From: Sphaerolaimus hirsutus
Lineage: Eukaryota > Nematoda > Chromadorea > Monhysterida > Sphaerolaimidae
NCBI GenBank assembly: GCA_964036195.1
Contig: OZ038452.1
Location: 27,973,785 to 28,037,784 of the forward strand
Direction of reading: 5' to 3'
DNA length: 64,000 nt
Of the stretch, positions 31,572 through 41,758 are shown one piece after another; within the stretch, counting starts at the first letter, position 1; each line of letters starts with the position of its first letter. The position numbers and the translations under genes were made by a program. Under the pieces are notes generated by a model. That model was not told where the DNA came from. It did not search any database and saw only the letters and a program-made list of their open reading frames with translations.

Positions 31572-34500
31572 ATGAACTCTCAAATCTCACCCCGCTGCCT
31601 CAAATTGGCTGCTCTCGGCCAAAAAAGGTGCGTTCCATATCCAGAGTACGTTTTTATCATTCAAACAGTCTTAAAACACCACCGCAACAATACTGGAACT
31701 GTGCCAAATCCACACCGCAGTCCGAATCCGTACCGAAACTGCTACCGGTTCCTGTCCGGTGTCGACTACCAATTTCTCGAACGTTCCAAGACGCCCACTT
31801 ATCACTTCCAAAAGAGTTTACCGCACTTACCGATACCGAAACTTGAGGACAGTTGCCGGAAATATTTGGACGGTATATCGCCATTGATTTCGGCTGAACA
31901 AAAGGATAGAACTAAGAAAGTCGTGGATAGATTTATGAATGGAGAAGGGCAAGGTGCGTGGGGCATTTTGTACGGAGCCTTTACCGCACTCAGTCTGCAA
32001 CCGGTCGGGGTCGGTGCTTGCGTTGATTTTTGTGGCAGAAATCACCACTTATAATGCTGTGCCGTGGCTCCACAGCGATTCGGTGGCTATATAGAACATC
32101 ACAAGCTACTTCCACTTGTCTGTTGTACCTGTATATGTTGACTTTTGGTAACTATATTGGTTAACTGACCTAAACCATATTTAGCAACGTTTTGAAAAAA
32201 CACGTTTTTTAAAACGGTGTCGTTGAACAACAACCTTTTTCATCCCTAATTCAAAAGCCCACTTATTATTGAGAATTTGCGGGATCGCTTGCCTCTTTAT
32301 TTCGCATTATTTTTTCCATTACACTAAAAAAATTTTTCGATGATGATTAACAATTTTTTTCGAACACGCAGAATTGCACGAGGCACTGGTGCAGCAGGAT
32401 AAACTCAACAAGAATACCAGTTATATTACTGGTGCGTGGGGATTTACTGTTGATACTTACTTAGATCAGTTGAAGGTCGAAATTTCGGAAATTGAGTAAA
32501 CAGCTTGGGATCCCGGGGGCACGGCAGTATCCCGGGGGGGGGGGAGGCTGCGCCCCCCCGTTCCCCTGGTGAGACCTGAAAAATACCGGGAAATGCAACT
32601 TTTCCCATAAATTTTTCAGAGTATGTGAAAAAAATTCCCGCGCATTTTTCCGTCCAGCTCTAGGAATTGTTAGCAGATCGATCCCCGGAAACACAAATAG
32701 GGTTCAAACGGGATTGACTTTTCGGGATCGGGATCGGGATTCACTTTTTGAGATTTCGGGATCGGGATTGGGGTTTCGGGATCGGGATTGGTTTTTTGAG
32801 ATTTCGAGATCGGGATTGGGGTCACGGGATCGGGATTGGGATTGGCATTTTTCCGGGATCGGGATTGGGTTCTAGAGATAGAGATTTTGGCCATTTTTCT
32901 GGCATTCACAGTTGTTCATAAAGGTCTCAAAATCCTGTTGGATGCCAGAAAAGTGGCATAAAATTGACACTTGGGGTTTGCATCCACTTTTTTGCATACA
33001 AAAACGTCATTATTTCACTTTTTATAATTTCCACTAATTTTTCCAGGATCGGGATCCCGGACTTGGGAGTTTCTCGGGATCGGGATCGGGATTTGAAAAT
33101 TTTCGGGATCGGGATTGGTATTTTTGGATTTCGGGATCAGGATTGGGGTTTCGGGATTGGGACTGGTAAATCCCGGAATTTCACAGGATCCGGGATCGGG
33201 ATCCCGTTTGAACACTAAACAAATCCCTTGAAAATGTACTCTCGCTGTATATTTACGGCGGTTACTGGCGCCAGTGCCAACGCCAATGACGTCATGGCGT
33301 GGCGCCTACAAATGGCGCCAGCGCCATGACGCCATGCCGTCACTGTGTAGGTCCAATTCTTTTTTTTTTGGGGGGGGGGCTCAGTAAACAAGCAGCCCCT
33401 CCGCCGCTCAAACATCCTGGATACGTCCCTGCCCGTGGGTAACCCTAAATAGCCCAGTTATCTATCTATCTCAGCTATTTTTTACTAGATGTGATTTTAT
33501 ACCCATTTTTAGCTATTTTTCACCTACTTTTAACGATTTTTCCCTTTTTTCTTTCTACAATTTGAGAAAGCCTAATCTATTGAACCCCCCAACACCCGCC
33601 CCAAATTTTTGAGCTATCTATCCGTGGGGAGGAGCGATTTGCAACCTATCCGACCCCCCGCAATTCAAGGTCACATTTTTAAATGCCTTTGAGTTCGCGC
33701 GTTATCGACTTAGACATGAGTAATTTTTGACACATACTTTGCCGTCCGCCGATTATACTACAAACAAACCCCCTCCCCCAAACCGAACCCCCAATGTTAA
33801 AAACTCAGTTTTCCGCAGAACCGTGGTTCGAAATGTACCTGCGATCGCGCATCCCGCTGCCCATAAACTATAACCCATTTATGGCTTGGGCTTTGGATCC
33901 AAAAATGGGATATAATGAACAATTGTGCAGAGCGACAAATATGGTCGTTTCCATTGGGCGGTTTAAAAGGTCTTTAGATGCCAAAATTTTGAGTCCGGAG
34001 GTTTTTTATTTGAATCCGAAAGTTAGGGATTCCAAGTTTTATCACGCGTTTGTGAGGTGAGTTTTGGGATGGGACATTTTTTTGTTGATTGAAGCGAGTG
34101 TTGGGGAATTGAATTGCACAAAACGCTTGTCTCGGATTTTATTATATTTTTCTATTCGAGATTTTTTCCGAGTATTTTAAAAACACCAAAAAGAATGAAC
34201 GATTTTTTTTTCCTCAGTTTTTCGACAGAGATTTTATTACATTTTATTTTTGAGAGATATTCTGAGATTATATTTAATTATATTTTCTAAAAATTACCCA
34301 TTTTCGGAACACTAATCCATCCCCGCTCCCATCCAGAAATCTTCCCGAAGCGGTGTCATTCTATGGCTCCGCCTTATTCAAAGCCATACCTTTGGACATG
34401 AGCCAACATCCGCAGTTGTTCAATACGACCAGAATTCCGCAAATTGGCAAGGACAAAATCAAAACTGTACCCCAGAAGAGACATTTGCTCGTCATGAAAA

Positions 34501-37500
34501 AGGGACATTTTTACGTGTTCGATATGTTTGATGAGAGGGGTGGGTTTATTTTCTCTTTTTGAGTGGTTTTCATTTTATTATCAATTGTATCAATTTATCA
34601 ATCAAAATTTTTGCTTCTTCTCCCTGAACCCCAGCTCTAAATCGCTTAGCTTTTTAGCTAGAGCCAATTTTGATTGATTTTCCCCCCAATTTTTATTCAA
34701 AATCACTCATTTGTGCACTTTTCCCATTTTCACCTTCCAAATCTCTATTTTGGGTTATACGCAGGTTGTATATCTATTTTTAGTTATTTTTGACCTATTC
34801 TCGGCTATTTTTGACCTATTCTCGGCTATTTTTCACCTTATTTTGAACAGAATACGTATTTTCGGCTTTCTACGCCCTTAAAAAGCGAACATATTGAACT
34901 CCCCCGACCTACAGGCGATCTCCACCAACCTAACACAATCCACCGGGCATTGCATTCGATTTTGCAAAAAAACGGGGCCAGAAAATCTTCCCAACATCCG
35001 CTCGGAATTTTCACCACTATGGAAAGGGACAAATGGGCAAAAGTGCGCCAAAAATTGCAAAATGTCAGCGAGAAAAATGCGAAAAATTTGGACGTTATCG
35101 ACAGCGCCTTATTTTGCCTTAATTTGGATGAAAATGATAGTCAAGAACCGGAAGTCGTAATCAAGAATTTGCTAATGGGAGATGTTCAAGCTGAAAATCG
35201 GTTGGGCTTGCCTTTTTAAATTATTTTTATCGGTTAGGAAAATCGATTAGGAAACTATTGTTTATCGAAAATCGATTTCGAAAATTACTGGCTATCTTTA
35301 ATTCAATTTCGATCATTTTTCACTATTGAGTGTGAATACCGATATCGAGTTTCATAAAAGAAGATCGATATCGAAAAGTCATATCGTTCCGACCCTATGT
35401 TGCACGGCACACTCGAATTTTCAGTTGCAGTTCGAACACTTTTTCAAGGGTGGAATTCAAAAGGGCGGAATTAAAATCGGGGGCAGAATCCAAAAGCGTT
35501 CGAACTGCCCTTGATTTCAATTCCGCACATGAAACGTTCGAACACTTTGCACGATGGCGGAATTGCCCCGGATTGTGCATGGGCGGAATTATTTCAGACA
35601 GGTAGGAAAGTGCACAATGTCTGAACCACCCTTGGAATTCCGCCTTGGCGGAACGCAAAAACGTCCTTGACAATTTTGAGTGTCAGTGCGCCATCTAGGC
35701 AAGAAAACATTGGGACACTTTCTAGAGGGTGGAATTCAGTTTCGGTTTTCACAAATATGCCACATGGTGAACTTCAATATCTTTTAAACAAGTGGATATT
35801 ACAAAAAAAATTGCTCTATTTATTTTTGAAGACAAAGCCTAGATCTACCTATAAATTTTTTTTCACAAATATGTTTGGTAAGATAAATAAGATGTGTTTC
35901 CCATAACAACCTTCTCTAAAGGGCATATCTCTTAAGTCAAGGGTGGAATTGAAAGTGTCCCAATGTTTTTGAAACGTTTTGTTATGATATGCAAATGGAC
36001 AAAAACTGTGTGAATTCATCCGGATTCGTGTGAACTTCATCCGAATGTTCCAAAAATGCCACATTTTTCCTAAATAAAAATGTTCGAACCGCCCTTGGAG
36101 TTCTGCCTTGGCGGAACTCAAAAACGTTCGAACCGCCCTTGAAAATTATGAGTGTGCGGTGCGCCTGTGGGTGGCAAACAGAGGTAGTAAAAAGGGAATT
36201 TTTTAAGTAGTCTGATTTTTGAAAAATCGATTAGAAAAATAAAATTGAAAATTAAAAAAAATTGATAAAAGTTTTTTACATCTCTATCGCAACAAATCTG
36301 TATCGCTACCATAATCCTACCATAATCCATCCCAGTTGGTTCGACAAATCGCTGCAAATTATCGTGCAAGCGAACGGCCTTGCGTCGGTGAATTTCGAAC
36401 ATTCCTGGGGCGACGGGGTCGCGGTTTTGCGGCTTATGCAGGATGTTCAGAAAGATAGTATTTTGCATAGATTTGTGGCGCCGGGGGCGGAAAAAAGTAC
36501 ATCCGGGCCAGAAGTGAATGTCACTAGTTTGGGTTAGTTTTGAAAATTTCGAGGGGGGATTCGGCAACTGACAAAAGTGATAGATTGGGTCTACATATAC
36601 CTAGGGTTCAAACGATATGACTTTTCGATATCGATATTCGATATTCGATATTTTTTCAAAATTTTCGATATCGATATTCGATATTTTTTCAAAATTTTCG
36701 ATATCGATATTCGATATTCGATATTAAAAAATGGTCGATATCCGATATTCGATATTCGATACGATATATCGTTTGAACCCTACATATACCAGTTGACAAC
36801 GACATCAAAGTCAACTGGTTCCGATGCCAATTCAAAGCTTGCTGACGAGTAACCATACGCATTATTGTGTACGCATATTCTCATTACACTCCGTATGTCT
36901 GTCCTGTACATTGCACATTTGTACTGCAATATTTATTTCATCACTATACAATTTTGCATTTGAATGCAGCAAGCTTTGAATTGGGATAGGAACCAGGTTT
37001 CGTTGTAAATTGGTGTGTGTAAATATGGCAATTATTCATTATGTGGTAAATCAAGCGGCATAATATGATGTCTATTTATTTAAATTTGTCACATCGAAAT
37101 TCGTCACATTTAAATTTGCCCTTCCCAAAAATCAGATTTCGACTTCACTGATGAACTGAAGAGACTTCACGCTGATGCGAGGAATGAATATAAAAATTGG
37201 TGTGAATCGCTCGACTTTGGCACTTGTGAATACTTTGACATGAATAGGAGATCTGTGAAGAAACACGGTCTGAGCCCCGACGCCCTGATGCAAATGGCTA
37301 TTCAGGTAAGTGATCAAAAGTGTTTTTTTAAGTTTCTTTTTTTTAATTTTTTAAAAAGGTCGTGTGAAGTGATGGCTTGGTCTGAAATATTTAGGAAGAA
37401 ACAGTTGGCAAAAGGTGAAGACTGCATGCTATATTTGATGCGATTTTTTGACCATATCACATTTCCCTCACTACTGGTGAATTTTACGCACAATTTTCCA

Positions 37501-40417
37501 TGTGACCTTATTCGTCAAAATACGACAACACGATTTGTATAGGATCAGTATAAATACGTAAATATGTTATAGCTTACTAATCACTCTATTTCTTTCCCAG
37601 CTCGCTTACCACCGCATCTACCACACTGGGCAGGTGCGTAATTCAATTTGTTCCACGGGTTTTTTTGGGTAGCTCGATTTTGAGCGTAATTAGAGGATAA
37701 CAGGCCACTCACTCGCATATACCAGACACACTATAAATTGTCAACTGTCAGCGTCAAAAGTCATGTAAAATGCCCCGTAAAATAGCAAATATCATACAGA
37801 GTGTAAAAAGTCATGTAAAGTCATTCATTTACAAGTGCACTGCAAAATGTCAAATTTTATTCAACGGTCGCTTGACATTTTACAGAACATTTTACCGGTT
37901 CTGGGAGTGGCCCCAGCTCAATTTACTCCCTCAAATTCAAACACCGATAAAAATTTTCCGACACTCAAATCGATTCAACCCGAACCCAATTAAGACAAAA
38001 TCGGNNNNNNNNNNNNNNNNNNNNNNNNNNNNNNNNNNNNNNNNNNNNNNNNNNNNNNNNNNNNNNNNNNNNNNNNNNNNNNNNNNNNNNNNNNNNNNNN
38101 NNNNNNNNNNNNNNNNNNNNNNNNNNNNNNNNNNNNNNNNNNNNNNNNNNNNNNNNNNNNNNNNNNNNNNNNNNNNNNNNNNNNNNNNNNNNNNNNNNNN
38201 NNNNAGCCCCCCCCCCCCCAAGCCCCCCCCCAGCCCCCCCCCCAGAAAAATTTTCCAGCTATCTATCCCTCCGGAGGCACGATTTGCTATCTATCCAGCC
38301 CCCGCGAGGGCCAAAATCCTGGAGACCCCTGCCCGAACCCAATTACGACAAAATCGGGCTGCCCACAAAACAACTCGGGGGCAAATGAATTACGCCCCAG
38401 GGCACAGTAGCCACCTACGAATCGTGCAGCACTGCGGCATTCAAACACGGCCGCACGGAGACCATGCGCCCGGCTACGAAATGGACCGAGGAATTGTGCA
38501 GGTGCCAATTCCAAAAGTGGTCAAGTGTCAAGTATAGTGGTAGGTGTGAATGAAGTTGTAAGTGGTGAGTCAAGTGTCAAGTAAATTTGGGCACTATACA
38601 CACTAGTTGACAGCGAATGTCACTTGGTTCCGGTCCCAATTCAAAGCTTGCCGACGTGTAACACAATATTTTTGACACAATTTTCCTTGCTGACGACTGT
38701 AATATTATATTAGCAACATGATTCAACATTTTTGCAGTTGAACGTCCTTTTGGTCGTCAGCAAGCCTCGAATTGGGATGCGAACCAGTTGACATGTGTCC
38801 TTGCCAACTAGTGTCAGGCTTTCCTTTGTAATTAAAAATTCACAACTTATCACCAAGTTTACTTGTCACTTGACTTGGCCACTTATAACTCAACTTACCA
38901 CTTACCACTTTTCTTGTCACTTGCCCACTCTTGAAATTCGCCCCAGGGTGATGTTGAGTAAAAAATTGAGAGATAATGTTGGCGTGAAAGGGATTAGAGA
39001 GTTGATGCATAAGTGCAGTAATTTGCATTATGAATTAGCAAAGGATGCTAGTATGGGTGTGTTTTGGTTATTTTTGCGTGTTATTTTTTTAGGGGGGGGG
39101 GGTTGTGTTGTTTACAGTTGACATTTATTACTGTCAACACTTTTTATGATAATGATGCTGTAACCTAACACTTTTTTGGCCCACAATAACATTAAATTCA
39201 GATTTGCCATTCAAATTTCCTCACAGGCAAAGGTTTTGACCGGCATTTATTTGGTCTGAAAGATTTGGCATCGCGCCAAAATCGCCCGGTGCCTGAATTG
39301 TTCACTGATGAATCCTATGCGACTTCGAATCACTATATTTTGTCTAGTTCTACTCTGAGCACAGAGACCATCATGTTGGGTGGCTTTGGTCCGGTGAGTG
39401 TTTTTTTGTAAAAAAATGTTCCTGCGAACTAGTTGACAACCTAACATTTCAAAGCTGATAAATCAATTTTGAAAAAATAATTCACCATAATGGATCATTT
39501 TTGATCCAGTAAACTCATGTGTTTAAACAGATTTATCAGCTTTGAAAGTATGGCCAATAGATTTGAGGATAAGTAATTGGTAATGATGCAAAATGTAAAA
39601 TAAGTAATGGGAATCAGGGGTCTCCTAGGGGGGGCTGCCCCCCCCCAAATCCGCCAGCTATCTATCTATCCCGAGGCAAAATTTTTGGCTACTTCCCCCA
39701 AAGACCCCCACCAAATCGCTCAGCTATCTATCTATCTGGAGTGGTTTTTGAGAAATTTTGCCACAATTTTCGCTCAAAATAACTAATTTTCGCACCTTGT
39801 TATAGTTTCCGGCTCGGCTTTCACCTTCAAATTCGTGCTCTCCGGCTATATGCGTGGTTGTATGTCTGTTTTTAGCCATTTTAAACCTACTTTTAGCCAC
39901 TTTTAACCGATTACTACCGATTTTTTCCCCCTTCGGCCTTCTATGCACTGAAAAAGCCTATATATTTTGCCCCCGCGAGCCCCCCCCCCAGAAAAATTTT
40001 CCAGCTATCTATCGCTCCGGAGGAGCGATTTGCTATCTATCCAGCCCCCGCGAGGGCCAAAATCCTGGAGACCCCTGATGTGAATGTCCTGAAAAATGTA
40101 AAATACCCAGTAGAAAAATGCAAGTAATTATATATGACACAATTTATATGACATTTTACACTACACTTGACATGTCTCGGAGCGGTAATGTCTCCCTTGC
40201 TAATTATTTTTCAATTTCCGTCCAATTTCAGGTTGTAAAAGATGGTTTCGGCATCGGATATAACATTGTAAATGATAAATTGGGTTGCATAGTGAGCTCG
40301 TACAAAAGTGAAAGAAACGCAAAACAATTCGCCGATGAAATGAGACATGGTTTGGATGATTTAAAAAGGATTTTGGAAAATTCTAAACCGATTACTGATA
40401 AGAAATTGGGCTTGTGA
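31572..40417 (+). CDS. CPT2: Carnitine O-palmitoyltransferase 2, mitochondrial; complete twelve-exon gene
   Basis: CPT2 moves long-chain acyl groups from carnitine back to CoA on the matrix side of the inner mitochondrial membrane, feeding beta-oxidation. Exons: 31572-31953, 32372-32431, 33819-34056, 34337-34539, 34915-35200, 36336-36532, 37136-37305, 37601-37633, 38401-38501, 38947-39056, 39227-39393 and 40232-40417. Phases agree throughout, giving 710 aa; family members are about 650, and the extra length is N-terminal. The first ~20 residues are basic with only one polar stretch, fitting a mitochondrial presequence. Family landmarks: [15 protein letters not shown] near residue 80; WFEMYL and NPFMAW; RATNM; the catalytic block [13 protein letters not shown] with His about residue 412; [34 protein letters not shown]; and DGFGIGYNI near the C terminus. 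No lesion is seen. Introns 8 and 9 are TIR elements, and other introns carry MITEs. Exon 9 starts at GGC after CCCCAG, the only phase-consistent choice I found. Confidence 0.95.
32698..33217. mobile_element. hAT-like element, GGGATCGGGATT core (CPT2 intron 2)
   Basis: It starts TAGGGTTCAAACGGGATTGA and ends GGGATCCCGTTTGAACACTA. The core is nearly all GGGATCGGGATTGGGG-type words, with one strand sense in each half, so the halves pair. The flanks share an ACAAAT motif, not a clean 8-bp duplication. Same ends as 36602-36782 and 60717-60832, which have different core words. Confidence 0.65.
33235..33431. repeat. Partial copy of the GGATACGTCCCT / GGCGCC element
   Basis: The right end CCTGGATACGTCCCT and the palindromic GGCGCCAGCGCCATGACG block match 8951-9360; the left end is missing. 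It lies in CPT2 intron 2 next to the GGGATC-core element, followed by AGCTATCTATC-type repeat to about 33680. Confidence 0.6.
36602..36782. mobile_element. hAT-like element, CGATATTCGATAT core (CPT2 intron 6)
   Basis: 181 bp. It starts TAGGGTTCAAACGATATGAC and ends GATATATCGTTTGAACCCTA. A perfect 8-bp duplication CATATACC lies at 36594-36601 and 36783-36790. The core is only CGATAT/CGATATT words. It is the cleanest member of the class with conserved ends and a word-like core. A related, less complete copy starts at 43911. Confidence 0.85.
37634..38400. mobile_element. CPT2 intron 8: introner-like TIR element
   Basis: The first ~60 bases of the intron (GTGCGTAATTCAATTTGTTC...) align with the reverse complement of its last ~60 bases (...CAAATGAATTACGCCCCAG), so the donor GT and acceptor AG lie within two bases of the inverted termini. 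GGGCA occurs just outside the left end (37628-37632) and just outside the right end (38400-38404), as expected of a short target duplication. The 200-base gap and nested repeats (a CCCTGTAAAATG-type MITE at 37725-37915 and an AGCTATCTATC fragment) lie inside. Exon borders are fixed by the CPT2 protein. Confidence 0.72.
38005..38204. other. Assembly gap (200 N) inside CPT2 intron 8
   Basis: A run of exactly 200 N, the usual placeholder for unknown length. The sequence before it, CGAACCCAATTAAGACAAAA (from 37980), recurs as CGAACCCAATTACGACAAAA at about 38334 after it, so the gap sits in a repeated arm that probably broke assembly. Confidence 0.95.
38502..38946. mobile_element. CPT2 intron 9: introner-like TIR element
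   Basis: The whole intron is one inverted-repeat element. Its first ~90 bases (GTGCCAATTCCAAAAGTGG...) align with the reverse complement of its last ~95 (...CCACTCTTGAAATTCGCCCCAG); over the first 45 positions I count about 36 matches. GT and AG are the outermost bases. The same terminal family occurs outside genes at 7357-7456, 8386-8519, about 20473-20740 and 31094-31309. A second TIR element (38601-38814, CACTAGTTGACAG ends) is nested in the middle. Confidence 0.8.
39616..40075. repeat. CAGGGGTCTCC-ended element with AGCTATCTATC core (CPT2 intron 11)
   Basis: The ends CAGGGGTCTCC and GGAGACCCCTG are exact inverted repeats. The interior has C-runs and AGCTATCTATCTATC words. The right half recurs at 38205-38330 inside CPT2 intron 8, and diverged relatives lie near 34620-34870 and 61120-61790. 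No clear target duplication. Confidence 0.6.
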
Positions 40418-41171
40418 ATGGGGTGCTAAATACATGTGCAAAATTCAAAGTACACCCCTCTGTGATATGATTTTAGGTACAGATGTTTAGGTTTTCACTA
40501 ACTGTGTGATATTGGGTGCATATATTTTTGATATTTTTGTGTGATTTTCGTCACAGGAACATTTCGCAAAATGTGTTTGGTAACATTTATTTCGATTCTA
40601 CTTCTTGCCTTTTTGTGTGTCGTAATGTAATTTCGATGGCGCTGTATCATTTTTTTGCTAATACGCCAAATTATTTAAATATTTTTTATTGATTTGACTG
40701 AATTTACCGGATTTCTTCTCATGCCACTCCCAGACCTTGTCAAATTTGAAATGTCATGTAAAGTTTCAAAACTCGTGTAAAATGTAAAACTATCATTTAA
40801 CAATAACATAAAACATTTGACATTTCCAGGGCATTTTACAGGGTCTGGGAACTTCGAGTGGCATCTCAATGAGTAAACTGTGGAATCGAAATGTTTGGTA
40901 ATTTTTGTACATTTTGGTCATAAATACCAAAAAAAAATTACTTCGCAGGGTTTGCTTGGGTTCAGCTTTTGAATTTTGATGAAATGGACCTAGACACACT
41001 AGTTGACAGTGACATCGGATGTCAACTGGGTCAACTGGTTTCAATTCAGGTTTTAGTTGACGGGTCTCCGAACGGTGTTTAAATGCACAAATTAATATAA
41101 ATACCAATACATATCAATTCTTTTTCACCCATCAACTTAAATCTGAATTGATATGTAAATCAGTTGACACT

Positions 41172-41561
41172 AGGGTTGGCACTGATTTTTTTTATTAAAC
41201 TTCTACAGTGTGTAACATCACTGTCAATGTAATAGCCTTGTCTTACAACCTTATTTAAGCACGCTTCCATGCTGAACTTCACTTGAAGTCACGAACATTC
41301 GACAAAAGGCGATATACGTAATAAGTCGACGTAAAATGGATATTTTTGAAAGAAATCACTGCTTATAATGCTATTCCATGACTCCACAGTCATAATATGA
41401 CCACAATAGACATAACAATACATTTTCTGACACTTGACATACATATATTTTTTCTCTATACCCCCATTTTGTGCGATTTTAAAAAAATCTGATTTTAATT
41501 TTAAAAAATCTATTTTTTTAATCAAGGCGTTTAAAAAAAATAGATTTTTTTTCCAACCCTT
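41172..41561. mobile_element. Diverged TAGGGTTGG hAT-like copy
   Basis: The left end TAGGGTTGGCACTG and right end TTCCAACCCTTA are inverted. The interior segment with CACTTGAAGTCACGAACATTCG matches the elements at 10854-13382 and 43000-43691. It lies between CPT2 and NDUFAF3. No clean target duplication is seen, so it is probably older. Confidence 0.6.
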
Positions 41562-41758
41562 AAGTTATGTGCAGACAATAAAAATCTACCTATTCAATGT
41601 CCATCTTTATATTCGTAAACAAAAAGCACAAAATCAATACCAATAACTTCAAAAAAAACTGCCAGCAAGGATGTTTCGATCGCGATTAGCTCGCTCAATG
41701 GCGCAATGCTGTGAAATGTGGCCCAGAAGTACGACGAATTTGCATAAATTCATTCGCC

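Noticed and set aside
33015-33215. Open frames with PDPD/IPIPK repeats on the minus strand, and similar ones near 44029-44257
   Set aside because: Translations of GGGATC and CGATAT words inside word-core transposons, not proteins.
37770-38537. 255-codon open frame across the N gap
   Set aside because: It is open only because N codons are not stops. The real CPT2 exon 9 (38401-38501) here is in another frame, fixed by protein similarity.
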